Below the pieces are notes generated by a model that was not told where the DNA came from, made no database searches, and was given only the letters and a program-made list of their open reading frames with translations. From a bacterium (GTDB taxonomy: Bacteria; Vulcanimicrobiota; CADAWZ01), in the NCBI GenBank assembly GCA_024409025.1, contig JAKSUM010000052.1, forward strand, positions 1 to 7,809: a stretch of 7,809 nucleotides of DNA, read 5' to 3'. This document shows, in pieces, positions 1 to 6,471 of the stretch (its first letter is position 1; each line of letters opens with the position of its first letter). The position numbers and the translations under genes are program-made.

Positions 1-16
1 GTCCTATTGTATACAT
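1..16 (-). CDS. Start of a divergent MerR-family regulator (first 5 codons only)
   Basis: Read on the minus strand from the ATG at 16-14, the visible codons give M-Y-T-I-G, a very common N-terminus of MerR-family activators (MYTIG followed by a winged helix-turn-helix). An AAGGA ribosome binding site sits about 10 bases upstream, on the complement of 27-31. The gene leaves the window at base 1. MerR proteins are dimeric cytoplasmic regulators that bind an inverted repeat in the overlong spacer of the promoter they control and realign it when a ligand or stress signal is present. Just such a dyad lies at 57-70 in the shared intergenic region. Five residues alone would be weak evidence; the identification rests on start, ribosome site, divergent orientation and operator together. 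It could still be another protein with a similar start. Confidence 0.5.
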
Positions 17-53
17 GAGCGTAAATTCCTTATATTAATTTTTTTTAAAAATC

Positions 54-84
54 TTGACCTAAAGTTAGGTTTATATATTATGAT
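54..84 (+). promoter_or_regulatory. Putative MerR-type promoter and operator for the hydrolase-flavoprotein operon
   Basis: A TTGACC -35 box lies at 54-59 and a TATGAT -10 box at 79-84, separated by 19 bp instead of the usual 17. A 6-bp inverted repeat, ACCTAA-AG-TTAGGT, occupies 57-70, overlapping the -35 box and entering the spacer. An overlong spacer with a dyad is the hallmark of MerR-activated promoters. Alternative -10 boxes exist: TATTAT at 76-81 (16-bp spacer) and a perfect TATAAT at 90-95 without a good -35. The dyad centre is not exactly in the middle of the spacer, which is atypical. The assignment is inferred, helped by the divergent MerR-like start at base 16. Confidence 0.5.
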
Positions 85-148
85 AATATTATAATATACA
101 AACGCAGCTTTTTCAAGATAATATGCGCATTTAAACGGAGGTAAGAAA

Positions 149-1297
149 ATGAAGCGGCTTATGGGAGCTCTTCTCTGCCTAATGCTGGTATCAGGTATGA
201 CTGGCTATGCAAAGGCAGATTCAAAAATACATGCAGATTCAGAAGCTGTGGCTCAGAAGCAAACTGCTACAGGCAGCGTAAAGACGGAGGCGGAAAAAAT
301 GTTAAAGACGAAAGAATTAAATTTAGTTTCAGAGTGGGACAAGACATTTCCCAAGAGCGGCAAAACAGGACACAAAAAGGTTACTTTTATAAATCGTTAT
401 GGGATAACTCTTGCCGCAGACATGTATATTCCAAAGAATGCGGCCGGAAAGCTGCCTGCTATTGCCGTATGTGGCCCTTTTGGAGCCGTTAAGGAGCAGT
501 GTTCAGGACTGTATGCACAGGCAATGGCAGAGAGAGGATATCTTACCATTGCTTTTGATCCGTCATTTACAGGCGAAAGCGGTGGAGAGCCGAGATATAT
601 GGCATCTCCGGATATCAACACCGAAGACTTCATGGCGGCTGTTGACTTCCTGTCTGTTCAGGAGAATGTCGATCCGGACAGGATCGGAATCATCGGCATC
701 TGCGGATGGGGCGGATTGGCTCTCAATGCGGCAGCTCTTGACACACGAATAAAGGCTACAGCCGTATCAACCATGTATGACATGTCAAGAGTCAATGCCA
801 ACGGATATTTTGATTCGGAAAATTCAGAGGAACAGCGACATGCCAAAAAGACGGCAATGAATGCCCTCAGAACAGAGGAATATAAAAATGGCAAATATTC
901 AAGAGCAGGCGGATGTCTGCCGCTTCCTGTTCCGGAAGACGCCCCATTTTTTGTAAAGGACTACAGCGAATATTATAAAGGAAGGGCATATCATTCAAGA
1001 AGCCTTAATTCTAATGAGGGATGGAACAGGATTGGATGCATGTCCTTTATGAACCAGCCGATACTGCAGTACAGCAATGAGATTAGAAATGCTGTGTTAA
1101 TTATTCACGGCGATAAGGCGCACAGCTATTATTTTGGCAAGGATGCTTATGAGGCTATGATCAGAAACAGCAAATACGCTGCGAATAAAGAGCTTCTTAC
1201 CATTCAGGGAGCATCTCATACGGATCTGTATGATAACTTGGATGTGATTCCATTTGATAAGATACAGAAATTTTTCAAAGAAAACGGAGTAGGATAA
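149..1297 (+). CDS. Exported alpha/beta hydrolase of the dienelactone hydrolase-like group (Cys nucleophile)
   Basis: A 382-residue protein. The N-terminus is a classic signal peptide: K2 and R3, a hydrophobic core over residues 4-19, and an A-K-A site at 21-23, so cleavage after A23 is likely. No lipobox is present. A low-complexity linker (24-55) leads into an alpha/beta hydrolase domain (about 75-380). The nucleophile elbow is G-I-C-G-W-G-G, making Cys185 the probable nucleophile, as in dienelactone hydrolases, in place of serine. The HGDKAHS strand end puts Asp322 in the acid position and GASHTDLYD supplies His357. The CGPFGA stretch (108-113) probably forms the oxyanion region. The start is fixed by GGAGG at 137-141, 7 bases before the ATG. 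The gene is the first of a two-gene operon with the flavoprotein. The substrate cannot be told; hydrolysis of an ester, lactone or thioester is inferred from the fold. Confidence 0.85.
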   Translation: MKRLMGALLCLMLVSGMTGYAKADSKIHADSEAVAQKQTATGSVKTEAEKMLKTKELNLVSEWDKTFPKSGKTGHKKVTFINRYGITLAADMYIPKNAAGKLPAIAVCGPFGAVKEQCSGLYAQAMAERGYLTIAFDPSFTGESGGEPRYMASPDINTEDFMAAVDFLSVQENVDPDRIGIIGICGWGGLALNAAALDTRIKATAVSTMYDMSRVNANGYFDSENSEEQRHAKKTAMNALRTEEYKNGKYSRAGGCLPLPVPEDAPFFVKDYSEYYKGRAYHSRSLNSNEGWNRIGCMSFMNQPILQYSNEIRNAVLIIHGDKAHSYYFGKDAYEAMIRNSKYAANKELLTIQGASHTDLYDNLDVIPFDKIQKFFKENGVG

Positions 1298-1301
1298 GCA
1301 T

Positions 1302-1844
1302 ATGGCAAAGAAGGTTCTTATTATATCAACAAGTCTTCGCAGAGGCAGCAATTCCGAGCTTTTGGCAAAGGAATGCTGGAAAGGGGCAAAAGAAGCAGGG
1401 CATGATGCGGAGCTGGTTTCACTGAAAGGGAAAGACATAAAATATTGCACAGGCTGCCTTTCATGCCAAAAAACAGGAGCCTGCGTGCTAAAGGACGATG
1501 TTTCTGAAATCATGGAAAAAGTCAGGGAAGCGGAAGCTATAGTCTATGCAACTCCAATTTACTATTATGAAATGTGCGGACAGATGAAGACGCTTCTCGA
1601 CAGGCTGAATCCATTATATGCTGCAGATTATGCCTTCAGGGATATTTATATGATTGCAGCTGCTGCTGAGAATGAGGACAGCGCATTTGAAAAGGCTTTC
1701 AACGGACTGCAGGGATGGGTCGACTGTTTTGAAAAGGCAGAATTAAAAGGTATGGTTGCTGGTAGCGGTATAAGCGGAGCAAATGAGGCATCCAATCACA
1801 GCGCGGTTATGAAGAAAGCTTTCGAGCTTGGAAAGAATCTATAA
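1302..1844 (+). CDS. Iron-sulfur flavoprotein, flavodoxin-fold FMN reductase
   Basis: A 180-residue cytoplasmic protein with the flavodoxin-like / NADPH-dependent FMN reductase fold. The first strand and phosphate loop (KVLIISTSLRRGSNS, residues 4-18) bind the FMN phosphate, and TPIYYYEMCGQMKTLLDR (84-101) is the second FMN-contacting segment of the family. Cysteines 49, 52, 55 and 61 form a compact C-x2-C-x2-C-x5-C motif matching the C-x2-C-x2-C-x4-7-C pattern of iron-sulfur flavoproteins (Isf), which hold a 4Fe-4S cluster beside the flavin. The expected role is electron transfer or reduction of quinones, O2 species or small electrophiles; the substrate is unknown. The ATG lies 4 bases after the hydrolase stop, and its ribosome site (GGAG/AGGA, 1286-1294) is inside the hydrolase 3' end, so translation is probably coupled. 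No terminator is evident after it. Confidence 0.85.
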   Translation: MAKKVLIISTSLRRGSNSELLAKECWKGAKEAGHDAELVSLKGKDIKYCTGCLSCQKTGACVLKDDVSEIMEKVREAEAIVYATPIYYYEMCGQMKTLLDRLNPLYAADYAFRDIYMIAAAAENEDSAFEKAFNGLQGWVDCFEKAELKGMVAGSGISGANEASNHSAVMKKAFELGKNL

Positions 1845-2016
1845 GGGTAAGATGTGCGAATGGGGAGAACAAAATAGGCACTAAAGCAACATCCCATGCT
1901 CAGACCTCCATACCATAGACCTGCAAGAATATAGAGGATTAAATAAATTTTCTGTCAAATTAATTATATATACTTTCAATAACAGCTAAAAAATCAGAAA
2001 AAAGGAACAAGAAAAA

Positions 2017-2670
2017 ATGGCAAAATGGAAATGCACGGTATGCGGCTATATTCACGAAGGAGACACGGCTCCTGAAAAATGCCCTAAATGCAAACAGCCT
2101 GCAGAAAAATTCGTAAAAATTGAAGAGCCTAAAAAAAGCCTGTATTCAGGAACAAAGACGGAAAAGAACCTTTGGGAAGCTTTTGCAGGCGAATCACAGG
2201 CAAGAAACAAGTATACCTACTTTGCATCGGTAGCTAAAAAAGCAGGATACGAGCAGATAGCGGCCCTTTTCCTCCAGACGGCAGAAAACGAAAAAGAGCA
2301 TGCAAAGCTCTGGTTCAAGGCTCTCGGAGAGCTCGGCGACACCCCGACAAACCTTCTCCATGCTGCTGAAGGCGAAAATGCGGAATGGACAGACATGTAT
2401 GAGAGAATGGCAAAGGATGCCGAAGAAGAAGGCTTTACCGCTCTCGCAGCACAGTTCAGAGGTGTAGCTGCAATTGAAAAGGCGCATGAAGAGAGATACA
2501 GGGCCCTTCTCAAAAACATCGAAGCAATGGAAGTCTTCAAAAAGAGCGGAGTAACAATATGGGAATGCCGTAACTGCGGACATATTGCAGTTGGGCTTGA
2601 AGCTCCTCAGGTCTGCCCCGTATGCAACCATCCTCAGGCATTCTTTGAAGTAAGAAAAGAGAACTATTAA
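2017..2670 (+). CDS. rbr: Rubrerythrin with rubredoxin-type iron sites at both ends
   Basis: A 217-residue non-haem iron peroxidase that reduces H2O2 in the cytoplasm of anaerobes. Three modules are visible. An N-terminal rubredoxin-like knuckle pair has C6-x2-C9 and C22-x2-C25. A ferritin-like four-helix domain (about 45-170) has the rubrerythrin motifs [14 protein letters not shown] (E59), ENEKEHA (E92, H95), GENAE (E120, E123) and EKAHE (E154, H157), which together supply the full diiron ligand set. A C-terminal rubredoxin-like site has C184-x2-C187 and C200-x2-C203. Classical rubrerythrins (about 190 residues) carry only the C-terminal site and reverse rubrerythrins only the N-terminal one. 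The start is supported by AAAGGA at 2001-2006. Its own terminator follows at 2688. Such genes are often under PerR control in Clostridia, but no convincing PerR box was found upstream. Confidence 0.95.
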   Translation: MAKWKCTVCGYIHEGDTAPEKCPKCKQPAEKFVKIEEPKKSLYSGTKTEKNLWEAFAGESQARNKYTYFASVAKKAGYEQIAALFLQTAENEKEHAKLWFKALGELGDTPTNLLHAAEGENAEWTDMYERMAKDAEEEGFTALAAQFRGVAAIEKAHEERYRALLKNIEAMEVFKKSGVTIWECRNCGHIAVGLEAPQVCPVCNHPQAFFEVRKENY

Positions 2671-2687
2671 TATATATTGTTTTTCAG

Positions 2688-2727
2688 ATAGCGTATATCA
2701 GTTAAAGGGGTATACGCTATTTTTTTT
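2688..2727 (+). terminator. Rho-independent terminator after the rubrerythrin gene
   Basis: A perfect 10-bp stem pairs ATAGCGTATA (2688-2697) with TATACGCTAT (2711-2720) around a 13-base loop. Seven T residues follow at 2721-2727. It begins 17 bases after the rubrerythrin stop codon and separates that gene from the SUKH gene. Confidence 0.88.
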
Positions 2728-2747
2728 ATTGTTTTTAAAAATATAAT
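2720..2747 (+). promoter_or_regulatory. Weak candidate promoter for the SUKH gene
   Basis: A perfect TATAAT lies at 2742-2747 with only a T-run (2720-2725) at -35 distance, so the -35 box is poor. Transcription would start around 2753-2755, leaving a very short leader containing AAGG at 2761-2764, only 4 bases before the ATG. Because a terminator lies just upstream, the gene needs either this promoter or readthrough. The call is inference from one good -10 box. Confidence 0.3.
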
Positions 2748-2768
2748 TAAAGAAAAGGCTAAGGCGCG

Positions 2769-3245
2769 ATGTTCGACAATCTTGACTTATCCGGGCTGTT
2801 TGAAACGGAAAAAGAATATGCGGAAGGATATTCATTCGGCAGGCTTACGGACGAAATGATAAAAAGAGCGGAACAGAATATAGGATACAGGCTTCCAAAA
2901 GCTTATATAGACCTCCTTAAGATAAAAAACGGAGGAGTCATAAAGAACCGCGATTTATGGTTAAGGGCAATATACGGAATCAGTCCTGCAGAGAAAGGAT
3001 GGAATTCCCTTGAATTGATGTTCTGCCATTGGATTTGGGAATGGGAGTACCCAAACATAGGCATCCCATTCGGAGAAACGCAATCCGCAGGACATGACAT
3101 GTATTTTATGGATTTCAGAAGGCTGAACGGCTCGGGAGAGCCTAAAATATCTCTTGTTGATATCGAGACGGAGGAAATAAGGCATATTGCCGACAGCTTT
3201 GAAGAATTCATATATGATGCAATTAATTGTGGAAAACAGGAATAG
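2769..3245 (+). CDS. SMI1/KNR4 (SUKH) superfamily protein, orphan
   Basis: A 158-residue protein with SUKH superfamily hallmarks. These are an N-terminal helix ending in I-G-Y-R-L-P-K-A-Y (38-46), followed by LLKIKNGG (49-56, the conserved L-x-x-x-N-G-G turn). Later come the W-rich segment around 78-92 and NIGIPFGETQSAGHDMYF (96-113), where SUKH proteins have a G-[DE]-x-x-x-G-D/H-like strand pair. The C-terminal SFEEFIYDAI (143-152) is the usual closing helix. Bacterial SUKH proteins are best known as immunity proteins against contact-dependent and polymorphic toxins, but many stand alone. No toxin, secretion gene or second immunity gene is visible on either side; the neighbours are rubrerythrin and a Ca2+ pump. 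The start is supported by AAAAGG at 2753-2758 (10-base spacing). The molecular function here is unknown. Confidence 0.8.
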   Translation: MFDNLDLSGLFETEKEYAEGYSFGRLTDEMIKRAEQNIGYRLPKAYIDLLKIKNGGVIKNRDLWLRAIYGISPAEKGWNSLELMFCHWIWEWEYPNIGIPFGETQSAGHDMYFMDFRRLNGSGEPKISLVDIETEEIRHIADSFEEFIYDAINCGKQE

Positions 3246-3331
3246 ACATTCATAAACGAATGCAATGAAAGATTATTTTTTTTAAAAATAAGGGATAAAT
3301 TCGGTCTTCACAGAATAATAAATGATTGACC

Positions 3332-3352
3332 GCAATCCTTTACAGGATTAGC
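3332..3352 (+). other. Small hairpin in the leader of the Ca2+-ATPase gene
   Basis: AATCCT (3334-3339) and AGGATT (3344-3349) form a 6-bp stem with the 4-base loop TTAC. The stem can extend by two G-C pairs (3332-3333 with 3351-3352) if A3350 is bulged. No T-run follows, so it is not a terminator. It lies 40 bases before the start codon of the Ca2+-ATPase, leaving the AAGGAG site free. It resembles no riboswitch class recognised here; a role in mRNA stability or regulation is only possible. Confidence 0.3.
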
Positions 3353-3391
3353 GCTCACAGACGGACATGCATACAACAAGGAGACATTTAA

Positions 3392-5983
3392 ATGAGATAC
3401 AAGGGACTCTCATCTCAGCAAGTTGAAGAAAGCCGTAAATCGAACGGAACCAACGCATTAACGCAGATTCCTCCGGACCCGCTTTGGAAAAAGATTCTCG
3501 AGGGATTCAAGGATCCTATGATCATAATCCTTATGGTGGCTTTAGCCGTACAGGTTGTACTCTTCTTCATGCATCAGGCTGAATTATATGAGCCTATTGG
3601 AATACTTATAGCAATAATAATAGCTAACGGCGTTTCGTCGTTGAGCGAGAATAAGCAGGAAAACAAGGCATCAGCACTCAAAGAGGAAGAAGAAGGCAAA
3701 GAGATGGCAAAAGTCATCAGAGACGGCAAAATGCAGGAAATCCATGTCAGCGACGTTGTTCTCGGAGACATAGTATATCTTCAGTCCGGAGATAAGATTC
3801 CTGCAGACGGAATTGTCATGGAAGGCGAATTGAAAGTAGATCAGTCTTCCCTTAACGGCGAGACTGAAGAGGCTGAAAAAATCCCCTTCAAAGAAGGCGA
3901 AGAATACGACAAAAAGAACCTGCTGAACAAATACTATGCATACAGAGGCACGGTTGTATGCGGCGGCGAAGGGTATCTTGAGGTAAAGGAAGTCGGAGAT
4001 AAAACCCTATTTGGAGAGCTGGCTCTCGAAGTTCAGGAAGAAACAAGGAAAACTCCTCTTCAGGTAAAGTTAACCAAGCTGGCTCAGCAAATTTCAACCT
4101 TCGGCTATATCGGAGCCACGGCAATCATACTCGGAATCATATTAAAGACCGTCATAACAGGTCAAATGCCGTCGGATGCTGCCGGATGGATACGCCTGAC
4201 CATGGATGCAATAACAGTAGCAGTGACTATTATTGTCTGTGCTGTTCCGGAAGGGCTTCCAATGCTTACTTCAATACTTCTCTCCTTCCAGAGCCTGAAG
4301 ATGGCAAAGGATAATGTCCTTGTAAAGAAGATACACGGACTTGAAACTGCCGGAAGCTTAAGCATACTCTTCAGCGACAAGACGGGCACAATTACTGAAG
4401 GCAGACTGTCTGTTGTTGAAATTACAACCGGTAACGTAAATACATTCAGCAGTCTTACAGGCGTCAATAACTCGCTGTCTGAAGACATAGTTACCGGAAT
4501 AGGCGTAAACAACGGTGCTGTAGCTTCTGAAGGGGCAATAATAGGCGGAAACAGCACGGACAGGGCCCTTATGACATTTATCGTAGGGGAAAAGGCTGAA
4601 ATAAAGACGGCAAAAGAGGATATCGTCGTATTTAACTCGTTTGATTCCAACAAGAAATCCTCAAGCGTCACAATAAGGAAAGACGGAAAAACCTTCACAT
4701 ATGTAAAGGGAGCCCCTGAAAAAATCATTGAAAAATGCGTAAGCTACATCAATGAAAAAGGAGAGTCAAAGGAATTTGCTGACAAGAGCGCCCTTATTTC
4801 TTATATAGACACTCAGGCAAGACGTTCCATGAGGCTTCTCGCAGTCGCCAAGGCGGAAGGCGAGGCTGACGATGCAAACCTTACCTTAGTATGTGTTCTC
4901 AGTATAAGAGACAATGTGCGCAAGGAAGCCGTTGACGCAATAAAGGAAGCTCAGAATGCCGGCATACAGGTTGTAATGATTACCGGTGACAGAAAAGAGA
5001 CGGCGGTCGCAATAGCAAAAGAGGCAGGACTTATTACAAGCGATAACGATATAAGCCTTACGTCGTCAGAGCTTGGAGCAAAAAGCGACGATGAAATCAA
5101 GAAAATCCTTCCTTCACTAAGAGTTGTATCAAGAGCGCTTCCGACAGACAAGAGCAGGCTTGTGAGAATAGCTCAGGAAATGGATTATGTTGTGGGAATG
5201 ACAGGCGACGGAGTAAATGATTCTCCAGCCCTCAAAAAGGCGGATGTCGGATTTGCCATGGGAAGCGGAACAGAAGTTGCTAAAGCGGCCGGAGAAATCA
5301 CAATTCTTGATGACAACTTCCTTTCAATCGAAAAAGCAATCCTCTATGGAAGGACGATGTTCAAGAGCATCCGCAAGTTCCTTGTATTCCAGCTTACCGT
5401 CAATGTGGCTGCTGTTCTTACCTGCTTCATTGGACCAATGTTCGGTCAGAACGTCGTCCTTACAGTAGTCCAGCTGCTCCTGATAAATCTTGTAATGGAC
5501 ACTCTTGCGGCAATAGCCTTCGGCAGCGAGCCCGCCCTCAAGGAATATATGAAGGAAAAGCCCATACCGAGACAGGAAAACATAATCAGCACCGGCATGA
5601 TTGCTCAGGTTCTGATAAACGCTCTCTATATCACGTTTATCTGCCTTGCAATCCTCTTCCTTCCTGCTCTCAGAGACCTCTTCGGAGGAGACGAAATGTA
5701 CAGAACCTCGGCATTGTTTGCAACCTTCATGATGGCAATCACGTTCAACGGCTTCAATGCAAGAACCTCCAGCATCAATGTTTTTGAGAATCTCGGACGC
5801 AATATGAATTTCATATTTGTAATGCTCGGCGTTCTTGCGCTTCAGTTCGTATTCGTGACATTTGGAGGAAAGATGCTTCATGTAGAGGCGCTTTCCTTAC
5901 AGTCATGGCTAATATGCTTAGGACTTGCATTCCTTGTAATTCCGATAGACATAATAAGAAAGCTTATCATGAACAGGAAGTAA
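3392..5983 (+). CDS. Calcium-translocating P-type ATPase, PMCA type
   Basis: An 863-residue membrane pump that exports Ca2+ at the cost of ATP, of normal length for bacterial P2 Ca2+-ATPases. The N-terminal segment leads to TM1-TM2 (about 43-81). The actuator domain has LNGET with catalytic E157, a variant of TGES. TM3-TM4 (237-292) include the PEGLP motif (286-290, with calcium ligand E287). The phosphorylation site is DKTGT (D329), with nucleotide-binding KGAPE (K439), TGD (531-533) and GDGVND (605-610). Six C-terminal helices lie between 660 and 857. In TM6, N699 and D703 match the SERCA ligands N796 and D800. In TM5, N671 is present but A674 replaces the SERCA site-I glutamate, so one Ca2+ per cycle is expected, as in PMCA pumps. 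No calmodulin-type tail is present. AAGGAG at 3378-3383 sets the start. Transition-metal specificity is unlikely because no CPx motif is present. Confidence 0.95.
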   Translation: MRYKGLSSQQVEESRKSNGTNALTQIPPDPLWKKILEGFKDPMIIILMVALAVQVVLFFMHQAELYEPIGILIAIIIANGVSSLSENKQENKASALKEEEEGKEMAKVIRDGKMQEIHVSDVVLGDIVYLQSGDKIPADGIVMEGELKVDQSSLNGETEEAEKIPFKEGEEYDKKNLLNKYYAYRGTVVCGGEGYLEVKEVGDKTLFGELALEVQEETRKTPLQVKLTKLAQQISTFGYIGATAIILGIILKTVITGQMPSDAAGWIRLTMDAITVAVTIIVCAVPEGLPMLTSILLSFQSLKMAKDNVLVKKIHGLETAGSLSILFSDKTGTITEGRLSVVEITTGNVNTFSSLTGVNNSLSEDIVTGIGVNNGAVASEGAIIGGNSTDRALMTFIVGEKAEIKTAKEDIVVFNSFDSNKKSSSVTIRKDGKTFTYVKGAPEKIIEKCVSYINEKGESKEFADKSALISYIDTQARRSMRLLAVAKAEGEADDANLTLVCVLSIRDNVRKEAVDAIKEAQNAGIQVVMITGDRKETAVAIAKEAGLITSDNDISLTSSELGAKSDDEIKKILPSLRVVSRALPTDKSRLVRIAQEMDYVVGMTGDGVNDSPALKKADVGFAMGSGTEVAKAAGEITILDDNFLSIEKAILYGRTMFKSIRKFLVFQLTVNVAAVLTCFIGPMFGQNVVLTVVQLLLINLVMDTLAAIAFGSEPALKEYMKEKPIPRQENIISTGMIAQVLINALYITFICLAILFLPALRDLFGGDEMYRTSALFATFMMAITFNGFNARTSSINVFENLGRNMNFIFVMLGVLALQFVFVTFGGKMLHVEALSLQSWLICLGLAFLVIPIDIIRKLIMNRK

Positions 5984-6000
5984 GCATTTCCTGACAGAAA

Positions 6001-6051
6001 GCTAATAAAAATTAAAAATCCCCAGCAATTCGGCTGGGGATTTTTATTAGC
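6001..6051. terminator. Strong, probably bidirectional terminator between convergent genes
   Basis: A 13-bp stem pairs AAAAATCCCCAGC (6014-6026) with GCTGGGGATTTTT (6033-6045) around a 6-base loop. The T-run at 6041-6045 ends plus-strand transcripts of the Ca2+-ATPase. The A-run at 6014-6018 becomes a T-run on the minus strand and can stop transcripts of the XRE gene arriving from the right. An outer GCTAAT/ATTAGC pair (6001-6006 with 6046-6051) can extend the stem, except that the left arm carries a 7-base repeat (TAAAAAT) that would bulge or give two registers. Confidence 0.9.
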
Positions 6052-6112
6052 CTTAATCAGGCAAATTATACTGAAGCAATTTTTAAAATTCTTTCAGGCA
6101 GAGTTTTTATTT

Positions 6113-6211
6113 CTAATATCCGGTTTTTTTTATAAGCTTTATGATTTCAGACGCTTTTAGGGCTTTTCCCATGGAAACGACCTTCTCGTTTATGACAAGA
6201 GCAGGTATTTT
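6113..6211 (-). pseudogene. 3' remnant of a thioredoxin-fold (Thioredoxin_3 / redox-active disulfide type) gene
   Basis: On the minus strand, bases 6211 to 6116 read K-I-PALVINEKVVSMGKAL and on to a final K-K-T-G-Y, closed by TAG at 6115-6113. PALVI followed by a charged turn, then KVVSxGK and a terminal amphipathic helix, is the C-terminal half of the small thioredoxin-fold proteins of the Thioredoxin_3 group (roughly 75-80 residues, with a CxxC near the N-terminus). P is the conserved proline facing the active site. The reading frame meets TAA (6214-6212) just before this, and no start, CxxC motif or ribosome site lies upstream, so the catalytic half is missing. Its base composition resembles the plus-strand genes to the left rather than the AT-rich DNA to the right. 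It is a truncated, non-functional relic at a junction with the XRE gene. Confidence 0.75.
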
Positions 6212-6456
6212 TTATTCGCATTGCTTTCGGCATGATCAGATGTCTTTTCTAACCATGCTTTTTCAACGTTACAAAATTCAATATTTAATGCATCACAATA
6301 CGCCTTTAATCTCTTCATAGTTGAAACATTAGGACTCATTTTACCGGTCTCCAAACGATTAACTGTTGAAAACGATACTCCAATACGTTCTGCAAACTCT
6401 ACCTGCGTACAATATCCCTTTTTTCTTATAAATATAATCTCATCTGATAAGCTCAT
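6190..6456 (-). CDS. Small XRE-family helix-turn-helix regulator
   Basis: An 88-residue protein with an XRE (Cro/C1-type) HTH at about residues 5-55: TQVEFAERIG is helix 2, SFSTVNRLETGKMSPNVST covers the recognition helix and the conserved G-x-x-x-P turn, and helices 4-5 follow. It should act as a dimeric DNA-binding repressor or co-regulator. The ATG at 6456 is chosen over in-frame TTG 6513 and ATG 6483. It begins just before the first HTH helix and has AGGA at 6472-6469. A good promoter also lies upstream, placing the transcript start near 6478, downstream of both alternatives. The last seven or so codons (to the TAA at 6192-6190) overlap the thioredoxin remnant in another frame, so the C-terminus KYLLLS may be a by-product of the junction. 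It is separated from the ATPase gene by a terminator, so it is likely its own transcription unit. Confidence 0.75.
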   Translation of the reverse strand: MSLSDEIIFIRKKGYCTQVEFAERIGVSFSTVNRLETGKMSPNVSTMKRLKAYCDALNIEFCNVEKAWLEKTSDHAESNANKKYLLLS

Positions 6457-6471
6457 AGCGTTGCACCGTCC

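Noticed and set aside
1853..1885. Ten-codon plus-strand ORF (ATG at 1853) after the flavoprotein
   Set aside because: Too short, with no conserved pattern and no regulatory context such as a following attenuator.
1856..1957. Minus-strand hydrophobic open stretch containing LAGLWYGGLSMGC in the gap after the flavoprotein, with a TTGACA on the same strand (1958-1953)
   Set aside because: No proper start codon or ribosome site; it runs straight into antisense of the flavoprotein gene; no good -10 box at the right distance. Probably chance, though a relic of a membrane protein cannot be fully excluded.
1945..2006. A PerR or Fur box upstream of the rubrerythrin gene
   Set aside because: The region is AT-rich, but no 7-1-7 inverted repeat matching the PerR consensus could be found. 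A TATACT at 1969-1974 lacks a -35 box at a suitable distance.
2194..2631. Minus-strand open frames opposite the rubrerythrin gene
   Set aside because: The plus strand encodes an intact rubrerythrin with all metal ligands; the antisense frames have no family features.
3247..3283. Possible terminator after the SUKH gene (CATTC/GAATG arms followed at a distance by eight T residues)
   Set aside because: The stem is only 5 bp and the T-run starts 14 bases after it, so it is unlikely to terminate.
4162..5881. Long minus-strand open frames of about 185-188 codons opposite the Ca2+-ATPase (4162-4728 and 5324-5881)
   Set aside because: They lie wholly antisense to a conserved, full-length gene, show no recognisable domain and have no convincing ribosome site; they are shadows of its codon pattern.
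6071..6110. Imperfect palindrome CTGAAG...CTTTCAG followed by a short T-rich stretch
   Set aside because: The stem has a mismatch and a wobble pair and its core is only A/T; the strong terminator just to the left already explains termination here.
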